Made by a program: the position numbers and the translations under genes. A stretch of DNA of 64,000 nucleotides, taken from assembly GCA_963724535.1 (NCBI GenBank), contig CAVRVD010000009.1, positions 1-64,000 of the forward strand, given 5' to 3'. Source of the DNA: JADJPO01 sp963724535 (GTDB lineage Bacteria > Actinomycetota > Actinomycetes > Actinomycetales > Kineosporiaceae). A model generated the notes under the pieces. The model searched no databases and was not told the DNA's origin. It worked only from the letters and a program-made list of their open reading frames with translations. Shown one piece after another: positions 1 through 7,539 of this stretch (position 1 is its first letter; every line of letters starts with the position of its first letter).

Positions 1-80
1 ATGCCGTCCGGGCCCGGTCGGCGGCCCAGGCGGCTGTGGCGGCGGCCGAGCAGGCACGGGCCACGCTCGACGCGCCGTGA
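1..80 (+). CDS. C-terminal end of an unidentified protein (cut by window start)
   Basis: A reading frame is open from base 3 to a TGA at 78-80 and encodes an alanine/arginine-rich, helix-like tail of 25 residues ending in LDAP. It converges on the aminotransferase whose stop lies 16 bases further on. Too little is present to name the family. The call rests on the open frame and on the gene-end spacing seen elsewhere in the window, so it is tentative. Confidence 0.4.
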   Translation, partial: AVRARSAAQAAVAAAEQARATLDAP

Positions 81-96
81 CTGTCACATCCAGTCG

Positions 97-1329
97 CTAC
101 AGCCGGTGCAGCCGGCGGACCGCCTCGGTGAGCACGTCGGGTCGCTTGCAGAACGCGAACCGGACCAACGACTCCGCGCCCGCCTGGTCGCAGAAGACGC
201 GCACCGGGATGGCCACCACCCCGGCCCGGTCGGGCAACAGCCGGCAGAACTCGACGCCGTCGTCGAACCCGAGCGGGGCTGCGTCGGCGACCACGAAGTA
301 CGTGCCGGAGGTCGGGGCGACCGTCAGGCCGACCTCGGCCAGCCCCGAGACCAGCTGGTCGCGGCCGGCCTGCAGCCGGCGCGCCAGGTCCTGGTAGGTC
401 TGGTCGGGCAGGCCGAGGGCGTGGGCGACGGCGGGCTGCAACGGGCCGCCGGAGACGTAGCTGAGGAACTGCTTGACCGTCATCGCGGCGTCCACCAGCT
501 CGGCCGGACCGCTCAGCCAGCCGATCTTCCACCCGGTCACCGAGAACGTCTTGCCGGCCGAGGAGACCGTCAGCGTTCGCTCGGCCATGCCGGGCAGGGT
601 GGCGATCGGGATGTGCTGGACGCCGTCGAAGGTGAGGTGCTCGTACACCTCGTCGGCGAGCACGATGAGGTCGTTGGCGACCGCGAGCTCGGCAACGGCG
701 GTCAGCTCGGTCCGAGTGAGCACCCGACCGGTCGGGTTGTGCGGGGAGTTCAGCAGCAGCACCCGGGTGCGCGGCCCGATCGCACGGGCCAGGGCGTCGA
801 CGTCCAGGGCGAAGTCCGGGAAGCGCAGCGGCACGGTGCGCCGGACCGCTGCGGCCAGCGCCACGGTGGCCGCGTAGGAGTCGAAGTACGGCTCCAACAT
901 CACCACTTCATCGCCCGGCGAGCACAGCGCCAGGATCGCGGCGGCGATGCCCTCCGTCGCGCCGACGGTGACCAGTACCTGCCGGTCGGGGTCGAGGTCG
1001 ATGCCGTAGAACCGCTTGTGGTGCGCGGCGATCGCCGCGCGCAGCTCGGGGATGCCGCGCCCAGGCGGGTACTGGTTGGCACCGCCCCGGACGGCGCGCA
1101 CCGCCGCTTCCAGCACCTCGTCCGGACCGTCGGTGTCCGGGAAGCCCTGGCCGAGGTTGACCGACCCGGTCGCCGTGGCCAGCGCGGACATCTCGGCGAA
1201 CACCGTCGCGACCAGGCTTCCGGTCGCATCGAGCAGCCCGGTGGCGCGGGCGACGTCCTGCCAGGGGCCGCGGGGGATCATGGGGAACGGCTCAGGGCCG
1301 GGGGCGGAGGCGTTCACGGGCACTCCCAC
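97..1329 (-). CDS. PLP-dependent aminotransferase, DapC / kynurenine-aminotransferase-like
   Basis: Fold-type I aminotransferase of 410 aa, a normal length for class I/II enzymes. Visible landmarks are NSPHNPTGR (about 194-202), the ADEVYEHL segment (225-232) that contacts the cofactor ring, and SSAGKTFSVTGWK with the Schiff-base lysine at about 260. In actinobacteria the closest well-studied relatives are N-succinyldiaminopimelate aminotransferases (DapC, lysine/DAP synthesis), but kynurenine/glutamine and methionine aminotransferases share these motifs, so the substrate is inferred. The first residues are dispensable: a GTG at 1317 overlaps a small upstream frame by GTGA and is an alternative start. 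dapB lies at the other end of the window, not in an operon with it. Confidence 0.85.
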   Translation of the reverse strand: MGVPVNASAPGPEPFPMIPRGPWQDVARATGLLDATGSLVATVFAEMSALATATGSVNLGQGFPDTDGPDEVLEAAVRAVRGGANQYPPGRGIPELRAAIAAHHKRFYGIDLDPDRQVLVTVGATEGIAAAILALCSPGDEVVMLEPYFDSYAATVALAAAVRRTVPLRFPDFALDVDALARAIGPRTRVLLLNSPHNPTGRVLTRTELTAVAELAVANDLIVLADEVYEHLTFDGVQHIPIATLPGMAERTLTVSSAGKTFSVTGWKIGWLSGPAELVDAAMTVKQFLSYVSGGPLQPAVAHALGLPDQTYQDLARRLQAGRDQLVSGLAEVGLTVAPTSGTYFVVADAAPLGFDDGVEFCRLLPDRAGVVAIPVRVFCDQAGAESLVRFAFCKRPDVLTEAVRRLHRL

Positions 1330-1463
1330 GGGTGGACGGCGTCCTCGGATCGTAGTGCCGGCTCACCGGGCCGGCGGTCCGGGGCGCCGAGCCCAACCCG
1401 CTGGCCGAGCACCCAGTGCCGCGACAGGTCGCGGTCCAGGTGCTCCTGGGCCCACTGAAGCAC
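1314..1463 (-). CDS. Possible small protein upstream of the aminotransferase
   Basis: A 49-residue frame starts with GTG at 1463 and ends in TGA at 1314-1316, overlapping the alternative GTG start of the aminotransferase (1317) by GTGA, a typical translational-coupling join. About nine tenths of its third codon positions are G or C, which looks coding for this genome. It is rich in charged residues and tryptophan (WAQEHLDRDLSRHW near the start). No family is recognised. A strong AGGAGG lies about 25 nt upstream, farther than ideal, so it could equally be a chance frame. Confidence 0.3.
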   Translation of the reverse strand: MLQWAQEHLDRDLSRHWVLGQRVGLGAPDRRPGEPALRSEDAVHPWECP

Positions 1464-1513
1464 CGGAGTCAGCCCGGAGTCAGCCCCTCCTACCTCGCGG
1501 GACCTGCGGCGCC

Positions 1514-1519
1514 TACGGT
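1514..1519 (+). promoter_or_regulatory. -10-like hexamer TACGGT, leaderless start
   Basis: TACGGT lies 6 nt before the ATG at 1526. The placement fits a transcript starting on or next to the start codon. No convincing -35 is seen. Confidence 0.4.
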
Positions 1520-1525
1520 GGGTCC

Positions 1526-2179
1526 ATGGCCAACCCGAAGGCGCTCTTGAGCGGCGACGAGATCACCGCGATGGACGGGATGGGCGACTGGCGAGCGATG
1601 TACGGCTCACTCGAGGCGCGGTTCCGCACCGGCGATTTCGTGACCGGGCTGGACCTGGTCAACCGCATCGGGGCCGCCGCGGAGGCGGCCAACCACCACC
1701 CCGACCTGACCCTTACCTATGCGGGGGTACACGTGCTGCTGACCAGCCACGATGTTGGCGGCAAGACCCAGCGGGACGTGGACCTGGCCAGGCAGATCAG
1801 CGCGATCGCCGCCGAACTGGGGGTGGCGGCCCGGCCAGGCGCCGTGCAGCGGATCGAGCTGGCGTTGGACACCTGGGACATCGCGGAGATCCGACCGTTC
1901 TGGGCCGCCGTCCTGGCGATGGACGATCACGATGAGGAGATCGTCGACGGTGACGGGAACATCCCCACGATCTGGTTCCAGGAGGCCACTCGGGACTCAG
2001 CGCAGCGGTGGCATCTGGACATCCGCGTCCCGCCGGAAGTGGCGGATCAGCGAGTTGCGGCCGCCCTGGCCGCCGGCGGTGTGCTGGTCTGCGAGAACGA
2101 GAAGCCACGATTCGTCGTCCTCGCCGACGCCCAGGGCAACCAGGTGTGTGTCTGCACCCACGTCACCCGGAGCCGCTGA
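1526..2179 (+). CDS. 4a-hydroxytetrahydrobiopterin dehydratase fused to a VOC (glyoxalase-like) domain
   Basis: 217 aa. Residues 1-100 match pterin-4a-carbinolamine dehydratase (PCD/DCoH): the active-site stretch NHHPDL (56-61) and THDVGG-like SHDVGG (74-79) are present. Residues 105-212 resemble a vicinal-oxygen-chelate domain ending in QGNQVCVC. PCD recycles the oxidised pterin cofactor of aromatic amino acid hydroxylases; the role of the VOC partner is unknown. The long upstream extension of this frame overlaps the aminotransferase antisense and is rejected; ATG 1526 gives a full PCD domain. The gene stands alone between convergent neighbours and no aromatic hydroxylase is in the window, so the physiological pterin is unclear. 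Confidence 0.8.
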   Translation: MANPKALLSGDEITAMDGMGDWRAMYGSLEARFRTGDFVTGLDLVNRIGAAAEAANHHPDLTLTYAGVHVLLTSHDVGGKTQRDVDLARQISAIAAELGVAARPGAVQRIELALDTWDIAEIRPFWAAVLAMDDHDEEIVDGDGNIPTIWFQEATRDSAQRWHLDIRVPPEVADQRVAAALAAGGVLVCENEKPRFVVLADAQGNQVCVCTHVTRSR

Positions 2180-2212
2180 CTCCCGGGTGGGCCTGCCGGT
2201 GGCCGAGCGTGC

Positions 2213-3307
2213 TCAGTCGGCGATCCGGTTGCCGTGGGAGTCCCAGTGCGCGTCCACCTTCTTGCTCGGCTGCACCCGGGGCGGCTCCCCGGGCATCTTC
2301 GGGTGGTCCGGCGGATAGGGCATCTCGCCCAGCCCGGCGTCCAGGTCGGCCCGCCACATCTGCAGCAGCGGCTCCAGCGAGCCGGCCGCGTCGTCCATGC
2401 CGGCCCACGGGTCCCCGCGCTCGGCCAGGCGGGCTGGCACGGTGAACAGGTTCAGCCCGGCCGGGTCGCCCAGCGCGGCGAGCTCGTCCCAGACCAGCGG
2501 CGTCGACACTGGAGCCCCCGGGGCGGGTCGCAGCGAATAGGCCGAGGCGATGGTGCGGTCACGGCAGTTCTGGTTGTAGTCGACGAAGATCCTTTCGCCC
2601 CGTTCCTCCTTCCACCAGGCGGTGGTCACCCCGTCGTCGCGGCGGGCCAGCTCGCGGGCGAAGGCGATCGCGGCATGGCGCACGTCGCTGAACTCCCAGC
2701 GCGGCTCGATCCGCACGTAGACGTGCACGCCGGCCTTCCCGGAGGTCTTCGGCCAGCCGGTCAGCTCCAGCTCGCCGAGCAGCTCCCTCGCGAGGCCGGC
2801 GACCCGGACGGCATCGGCGAACGTCGTTCCCGGTTGGGGGTCGAGGTCGATGCGCAGCTCGTCGGGCCGGTCGACGTCGGCCCGGCGCACCGGCCACGGG
2901 TGGAAGGTGATGGTGCCCATGTGCGCACACCAGACCAGGACGGCGACCTCGGTCGGGCAGATCTCCTCGGCAGTGCGCCCGGAGGGAAAGGTGACCCGCG
3001 CGGTCTGCAGGTAGTCCGGGGCGCCCTTGGGCACCCGCTTCTGGTAGAAGGCCTCGGCATCCTCCCCGGGACGACCGGTGGCCAGCCGCATCCCGGGCAG
3101 CACCCCGGACGGCCAGCGCTCCAGGGCGGTGGGTCGTTCCCGGACGGTGCGAAGCAGGGCCTCGCCCACGTCGGCGACGTACTGGGCGACCATCAGCTTG
3201 GTCACCGGGGGCGTGCTGTCGGTGGCCGGGTAGATCACCCGGTCCGGGCTGCTGACCCGGACGGCACGCCCACCGGCGTCGACCTCGGCGGCCGCAGGCT
3301 TCGGCAT
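2213..3307 (-). CDS. LigD-type DNA polymerase/primase domain protein
   Basis: 364 aa stand-alone homologue of the polymerase domain (PolDom, archaeo-eukaryotic primase family) of LigD, used in Ku-dependent end joining and gap filling. Key sites are DLDPQPG, whose aspartates match the catalytic metal-binding pair, KTSGKAGVHVYV, and a FVDYNQN stretch. There is no ligase or phosphoesterase domain, as in the separate LigD-polymerase-like proteins of mycobacteria. Ku and ligase are not in the window. The C-terminus ends in a short lysine/aspartate-rich tail. The ATG start lies 6 nt after a TAGCCT -10-like box. Confidence 0.88.
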   Translation of the reverse strand: MPKPAAAEVDAGGRAVRVSSPDRVIYPATDSTPPVTKLMVAQYVADVGEALLRTVRERPTALERWPSGVLPGMRLATGRPGEDAEAFYQKRVPKGAPDYLQTARVTFPSGRTAEEICPTEVAVLVWCAHMGTITFHPWPVRRADVDRPDELRIDLDPQPGTTFADAVRVAGLARELLGELELTGWPKTSGKAGVHVYVRIEPRWEFSDVRHAAIAFARELARRDDGVTTAWWKEERGERIFVDYNQNCRDRTIASAYSLRPAPGAPVSTPLVWDELAALGDPAGLNLFTVPARLAERGDPWAGMDDAAGSLEPLLQMWRADLDAGLGEMPYPPDHPKMPGEPPRVQPSKKVDAHWDSHGNRIAD

Positions 3308-3313
3308 GGGTGC

Positions 3314-3319
3314 AGGCTA
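3314..3319 (-). promoter_or_regulatory. -10-like hexamer TAGCCT for the LigD-polymerase gene
   Basis: Read on the minus strand, TAGCCT lies 6 nt before the ATG at 3307, consistent with a leaderless transcript. Confidence 0.4.
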
Positions 3320-3369
3320 GCCCGGCGGGATCGTCGCCCGCCCCGGCGACAGGGACGGGCCGGCGACCG

Positions 3370-4119
3370 TCACTGCTGCAACGCGTCCATGAGGTCGACC
3401 ATGAACTCGACGTCGGCACCGGTGGTGCGCTGCCACCCCGAGGGGGCACCGAGGCTGGCCAGCATCTCCTCGTGCTGGGGATCCTCCGCCATGGCGGTCA
3501 GAGCAGTCCCGATCGGCTCGACGAGGTGGGCGCTGCCCGGACTGGCCAAGAAGCAGTGGGTGATGACGTAGATCTGGCTGGAGATCACGGGGTGCAGCCT
3601 GGCGCGCGTCACCTCGGAGAGGCTGTCGTAGGCCTTGCGCAGGAAGAACCCGGCCTGTGCCTGCTGGGTCAGCAGCGCCTTGGCCACGAGCACGTAGTTG
3701 CGCAGGATCGTGACGGTGATCTGGTCCGGGCCGAGGTCGGCGGGCTCCAGCAGGATGCGGCAGATCCGCTCGACGTCCGGGGCGTCGGTGGCGGCCACCG
3801 ACAGCGTCTCGGGCAGGTCGTCCAGCATCTTCAGCGGACTGTCGGCGGCGACCACGACGGCCGCCTCGTCGGCGACGGTGCGCGGGGTGGCGATCGGTAG
3901 GTAGGCGTGCTCGCGCACCAGCCGCACGGTGTCCGCGGCGTTGGCGTAGACCAGGTCGACCCGGCCGGCGCGGTAGGCCTCGTGCAGCGCGGCGAAGTCG
4001 TCGTAGATGGTCGCGTGCATCGCGGACCCGATCGCGCGCTGGAGTCTGGTGTTCAGCACGAACCAGGCCGGCAGGTCGCGGGCGTGCACGTCGGGGCTGA
4101 TCGCGAGCTGGTAGGTCAT
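3370..4119 (-). CDS. Cytosolic PhnD/SsuA-type periplasmic-binding-fold protein
   Basis: 249 aa protein with the fold of phosphate/phosphonate (PhnD-like, type 2) binding proteins. It begins directly with the first strand (MTYQLAISPDVHARDLP) and has no signal peptide or lipobox, so it should stay in the cytoplasm. There is no ABC permease or ATPase nearby. Its ATG overlaps the stop of the Aer-type PAS gene (ATGA), so the two are probably translationally coupled. This argues for a ligand-sensing part of the signalling cluster rather than a transport protein. The ligand is unknown; oxyanions or small organic acids are possible from the family. Good confidence in the fold, low in the role. Confidence 0.7.
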   Translation of the reverse strand: MTYQLAISPDVHARDLPAWFVLNTRLQRAIGSAMHATIYDDFAALHEAYRAGRVDLVYANAADTVRLVREHAYLPIATPRTVADEAAVVVAADSPLKMLDDLPETLSVAATDAPDVERICRILLEPADLGPDQITVTILRNYVLVAKALLTQQAQAGFFLRKAYDSLSEVTRARLHPVISSQIYVITHCFLASPGSAHLVEPIGTALTAMAEDPQHEEMLASLGAPSGWQRTTGADVEFMVDLMDALQQ

Positions 4120-4679
4120 GGCGTGGCCCGTCCCGTCGACTCGGCCTGGCCCATCTCGTCCTGGCGCATCGAGATGTACAGGGCAGCGGCGGCCTCGACC
4201 CGCCGGCGCGACGGCTGGCGGCGTACCGAGGTGTGACCGACGACCTGCCCGTCCCGGACCTTCGGGATCACGGTGGCGTACACCCAGTAGAACCCGCCGT
4301 CCTTGCGCAGGTTCTTCACATACCCCGACCACCGTCGTCCCTGGCCGACGGTGTCCCACAGGTCGGCGAACGCAGCGCGCGGCATGTCCGGGTGGCGCAG
4401 GATCGAGTGCGGTGCCCCCAGCAGCTCGGACTTGGAGTAGCCCGACATGATGACGAACGCGTCGTTGCACATGGTGATCACGCCGAGGTGATCCGTCTGG
4501 GAGACGATCAGCTCGCCGGTGGGGAACGACGTCTCGCGCTCGGTGACGAACACCAGGCGCGAGGTCCCGTCGTGGTAGTTCAGCGAAACCGGCTCGCCGT
4601 CCCCGACGACGTCCACCTGGCGCATGTCCGGAAGGGACCCGACGGAATCGGTTCCGGTGAGAGCGTTGTCGTCCTGCAT
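4116..4679 (-). CDS. Stand-alone Aer-type PAS domain protein (probable flavin redox sensor)
   Basis: 187 aa: a 50-residue leader, one PAS domain (about 50-155) and a short helical tail. The PAS is clearly of the Aer class: the RHPDMP motif (95-100), RRWSGYVKN (115-123), YWVYATVIP (131-139) and the HTSVRRQP...EAAAALY end match the energy-taxis receptor Aer, whose PAS binds FAD. Unlike Aer there is no HAMP, membrane or methyl-accepting domain, so the output must pass through a partner. It lies 4 nt after the Roadblock gene and overlaps the PhnD-like gene by 4 nt. FAD binding is inferred from the motif. Confidence 0.8.
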   Translation of the reverse strand: MQDDNALTGTDSVGSLPDMRQVDVVGDGEPVSLNYHDGTSRLVFVTERETSFPTGELIVSQTDHLGVITMCNDAFVIMSGYSKSELLGAPHSILRHPDMPRAAFADLWDTVGQGRRWSGYVKNLRKDGGFYWVYATVIPKVRDGQVVGHTSVRRQPSRRRVEAAAALYISMRQDEMGQAESTGRATP

Positions 4680-4683
4680 CGCC

Positions 4684-5049
4684 TCACACCAACGTCGCCA
4701 GCTCGCGGGCGGCGTCCTTCATCTCCAGGAGGACCAGACCCAACCTGGCGCTCGAGCTGGAGATCGTCTCCAGCACCGTCTCCGGACCGGCCTGCATCAG
4801 CAGCACGTACCCGCCGTTGCCCTTGACGTAGACCTGTTCCAGAGTTCCGCGCTTGAGCTCGGCCACGGTCCGCTCGCCCATGGCCAGCATGGCTGCCGCC
4901 ATCGCCGACGCGCGGTCCTCGTCCGCGCCGCCGGCGAGCACCGAGGCCAGCGAGAGGCCGTCCACGGTCACCAGTGCCGCTCCCTCGATCTCGGAGGAAC
5001 TGTCCACGAGGTGCTTGAGGATGGCGTGGATCTGGTCGGCGCGATTCAT
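4684..5049 (-). CDS. Roadblock/LC7 domain protein (first copy)
   Basis: 121 aa, a single Roadblock/LC7 domain: N-terminal helix (MNRADQIHAILKHL), a central sheet with EGAALVTVDGLSLAS and the GNGGYVLLMQAGPET strand pair, and a C-terminal helix. The family (MglB, dynein LC7, the actinobacterial conservon proteins) forms dimers that often regulate small Ras-like GTPases or act as scaffolds. The start at 5049 is preceded by AGGAG at good spacing; longer upstream readings are proline/arginine-rich and lack a site. No GTPase gene is adjacent, which is unusual for the family. Confidence 0.85.
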   Translation of the reverse strand: MNRADQIHAILKHLVDSSSEIEGAALVTVDGLSLASVLAGGADEDRASAMAAAMLAMGERTVAELKRGTLEQVYVKGNGGYVLLMQAGPETVLETISSSSARLGLVLLEMKDAARELATLV

Positions 5050-5128
5050 GATGATCAACTCCTGGGTGGATGGGATGGGGGTGGGGACGGCACGAGGGCC
5101 CGGGCGGCAACCACGCGCCGTACGTCGA

Positions 5129-5731
5129 TCAAGGTCGGCCGTCAGCCGGCTGGTCGGACATCTCGGGCGGCGAAGGCATGTCAGGTAGGGCTGGTGGTTG
5201 GGACGTCGGTGGTTCGGACGACGCGGCCGCGGTGGGCCTGCCGTTCGCTTCACGCCACCGTTTGGTGCACTCGTCCAGGTCGGTGGTCAGCTTCCCGATG
5301 AGCTCGTCGCGCTCCACGAGTGCCGCCTGCAACCGCAGCGTGTGCCGGCGCTCGGCCTCCAGCTCGCGCTCCTGGTAGCGGGCTTGGCTTCGGGTGGCCT
5401 CCAGCAGGGCCTGCATCGCGTCGACCCGCTCCTGGTGGCTGGCGATCAGTGAGTCCATGGCCTGGATGGCGCGGCTCTCGAGCCGCCCCATCTCGGCGTC
5501 CTTGTGGTCGGTGATCGTGGTCACCGTGGTGCGCAGCTCGTGCACGGTCGCTTGGGTGGCCGACAGCTGCCGTTCCAGGTCGACGACCTCGGCCGAGGTG
5601 GTTTCCGCATCCGCTCGGCTCGCGGCTCGCTGGGCCCCCGGCCAGAGGTAGTGCCCGGCGAGGAAGGACAGGACGACGAAGACCCCCAGCAGCAGGGCGA
5701 TCTGAGAAAGAAGGTAGAAGAAGCCCGCCAT
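5129..5731 (-). CDS. Membrane-anchored coiled-coil protein of unknown function
   Basis: 200 aa. One N-terminal membrane helix (about 5-30) is followed by a long, heptad-like coiled coil (about 38-165, rich in E, R, L, Q) and a proline-rich tail (168-200). With a short N-terminus the coiled coil is probably cytoplasmic, although topology is not certain. The start codon lies 3 bp after the stop of the OmpA-like gene and 79 bp separate its stop from the Roadblock gene, so it belongs to the same operon. It could tether the Roadblock/PAS proteins to the membrane; this is inference. No named family is recognised. Confidence 0.7.
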   Translation of the reverse strand: MAGFFYLLSQIALLLGVFVVLSFLAGHYLWPGAQRAASRADAETTSAEVVDLERQLSATQATVHELRTTVTTITDHKDAEMGRLESRAIQAMDSLIASHQERVDAMQALLEATRSQARYQERELEAERRHTLRLQAALVERDELIGKLTTDLDECTKRWREANGRPTAAASSEPPTSQPPALPDMPSPPEMSDQPADGRP

Positions 5732-5734
5732 TCC

Positions 5735-6460
5735 TCAGGTCCCTTCTCGGAACAACAGTTCCACGCGGCGGTTCACCGATCGTCCGGTCGAGGTGTCATT
5801 CGACGTGACAGGCTCGTCGGCCCCGTAGGCCTCGGTGCGCAGCCTGCTCGTGCCGACCCCACGCCGGGTCAGGTAGGCGGCGACGATGTCCGCCCGCCGT
5901 TGGGACAGAGCGCGGTTGTACTGCGGCGGGCCGACGCTGTCGGTGTAGCCGCGGATCCGGACGACGACCCGCGGCGTCTGCACCAGGTAGCTGGAGACGC
6001 GGTCCAGGTAGGTCCGCGCCGACGGGCTCAGGTCGGCCCGGCCGCTGGCGAAGGCGATGCTGCCCGCCGGCCACACCACGACCGGTGTCGGTGTCGGCGT
6101 CGGACGCGGGGTCGGCAGCGGGGTCGGCTCCGGCGACCTCGTCGGGGTCGGCGTGGGTGAGACGGCGATGCTCGAGGTGACGCGCCGGACGCCCCACAGG
6201 TCCCCGATCACGGTCGTGGCCAGCCTGGACTGCTGCGCGTCGGAGGCAGTGCCGGCAAGGACGGCGTCGCGCCCGTCGAACGTCACGGTGCCTCGGAGCC
6301 CCGTCGCGTCCAGGGCCGTCTGGGCCCGGGTGGCCAGGTTGCGCTCGACCCGACCGGCCGACCACCAGGAAGCGCCGGCGACGGACACTGTCGCGACCGC
6401 CAGGAGACCGACGGCCGACAGCACACGATGAGTGCTGCCGACCCCGGTGTTCGCGTCCAT
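5735..6460 (-). CDS. BON-OmpA envelope protein, ArfA/OmpATb-like architecture
   Basis: 241 aa. Order of parts: an N-terminal membrane helix or uncleaved signal (about 12-32), a BON-like domain (about 38-97), a Pro-Thr linker (about 98-127) and a C-terminal OmpA/MotB-type peptidoglycan-binding domain (about 128-240) with the typical RGYTDSVG and NRALSQRRADIVAAYL motifs and an SVNRRVEL end. Membrane helix, BON and OmpA in this order recall mycobacterial ArfA (OmpATb). It is the first gene of a five-gene leftward operon and would link the cluster to the cell wall. Confidence 0.82.
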   Translation of the reverse strand: MDANTGVGSTHRVLSAVGLLAVATVSVAGASWWSAGRVERNLATRAQTALDATGLRGTVTFDGRDAVLAGTASDAQQSRLATTVIGDLWGVRRVTSSIAVSPTPTPTRSPEPTPLPTPRPTPTPTPVVVWPAGSIAFASGRADLSPSARTYLDRVSSYLVQTPRVVVRIRGYTDSVGPPQYNRALSQRRADIVAAYLTRRGVGTSRLRTEAYGADEPVTSNDTSTGRSVNRRVELLFREGT

Positions 6461-6829
6461 ATCCCCTGACGTCTCTCACGGTAAGTGACATCCCGACGGA
6501 TGATCTCGCGGAAGGCTACTTGCGGTAACGAGTCTTGAAGGGGGGTTCGCCGTATTGACAGGACGAAGGTCTTATCTGCTGATGGACCTTTGGGCCAAAC
6601 GTCGCTAACCGCACGTTCTGCCTGCCGCAGATCTGTCGCGGGATCGGCGACCCGCTAACGCCTCGCCTCCGGATGCGGCACGATCGGTGCCACGCAGTGG
6701 CCGGATGTGTCGGCTGACGAGCACCCCGCTCTCGGCGAGAACGGTGGTGCCGGGCCCGGACGCCGGCCGCTGCTGCCGGCACGACGCGACACCCAAGCGG
6801 TAGCCAGGTGTGGAAGGGGCACGGTCGAC
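6461..6829 (+). promoter_or_regulatory. Divergent intergenic region of the sensory cluster
   Basis: This 369-bp gap separates the two divergent operons and is less GC-rich than the genes, so it must hold promoters for both. It contains TTGACA at 6555-6560 and an imperfect inverted repeat, AAGGTC (6566-6571) against GACCTT (6585-6590), 13 bp apart, that could bind a regulator. A GAAGGGG sequence before 6830 is the ribosome site of the rightward gene. No complete -35/-10 pair with normal spacing could be assigned. Confidence 0.4.
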
Positions 6830-7525
6830 ATGAGTTCAGGCAATCCCGGTCCGCGGGGAGACGAGCCCACTCCCATACGTCACGGTTGGTGGGGCGGGCG
6901 CCGTAGCAGGACCGCCGGCGATGAGACCCGGGAGTCGACGGCGCCGGCCGGCGACGTGCCACCCGATGCCGTGGCGCCCCCGGTCGATGTCGTGCCGACT
7001 GTCCCGACCACGGGCGGGCCGGCACCGCTGTCCGTCGCGGCCCAGCCAGCCGGTGCACCGGCCGAGGACCGCCGTGGTGCCGGCCGCCGGGCAGCCGCTG
7101 AGCCCGCTACTGCCGCCGGTGCGTGGGCGGCCCTTCCCTACCGGTACGCGAACGCCGGGGGAAGCACCGAGGACCAGCTGACCCGGCTGGTGATCGACAT
7201 GCGGCAGGCGATCCCGGAGCTGACCGGGGTGATGATCGCCTCCGAGGACGGCCTCTCGCTGTGTCACGACTTCCCGGACGCCGAGTCGGATCGGATCGCG
7301 GCAATGGCGGCGACCGCATCGGGACTGGGCAAGCGGATCAGCGAGCGCACCTCGCTCGGGGTCATGCAGGAGACCGTGGTCCGCGGTGACGACGGCTACC
7401 TGGTCGTCTACGCAGCGGGCCGCTCCGCCGTCCTGGTCCTGGCTGGGCCGAAGAACTCCAACCTCGGTCTGATGCGCATCGAAGCCCGGGCGGCGTCGGC
7501 GCACATCGGCCAGATCCTTCCCTGA
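6830..7525 (+). CDS. Roadblock/LC7 domain protein with long disordered N-terminus (second copy)
   Basis: 231 aa. The first 110 residues are low-complexity Pro/Ala/Arg and presumably disordered; the Roadblock/LC7 domain covers about 112-231 (SEDGLSLCHDF, GDDGYLVVYAAG and the NLGLMRIEARAA helix). ATG 6830 is preceded by GAAGGGG; an earlier in-frame start at 6707 lacks a site. It is the first gene of the rightward pair, 14 nt before the protoglobin gene, and divergent from the operon that carries the first Roadblock copy. Two different Roadblock proteins suggest a heterodimer or two separate platforms. Confidence 0.82.
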   Translation: MSSGNPGPRGDEPTPIRHGWWGGRRSRTAGDETRESTAPAGDVPPDAVAPPVDVVPTVPTTGGPAPLSVAAQPAGAPAEDRRGAGRRAAAEPATAAGAWAALPYRYANAGGSTEDQLTRLVIDMRQAIPELTGVMIASEDGLSLCHDFPDAESDRIAAMAATASGLGKRISERTSLGVMQETVVRGDDGYLVVYAAGRSAVLVLAGPKNSNLGLMRIEARAASAHIGQILP

Positions 7526-7539
7526 GCCGGTCCGACCAC

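Noticed and set aside
1..1458. Long plus-strand open frame of 485 codons
   Set aside because: It is antisense to the aminotransferase, has an Arg/Gly/Gln-rich composition unlike any family, and mirrors the high-GC codon pattern of the real gene.
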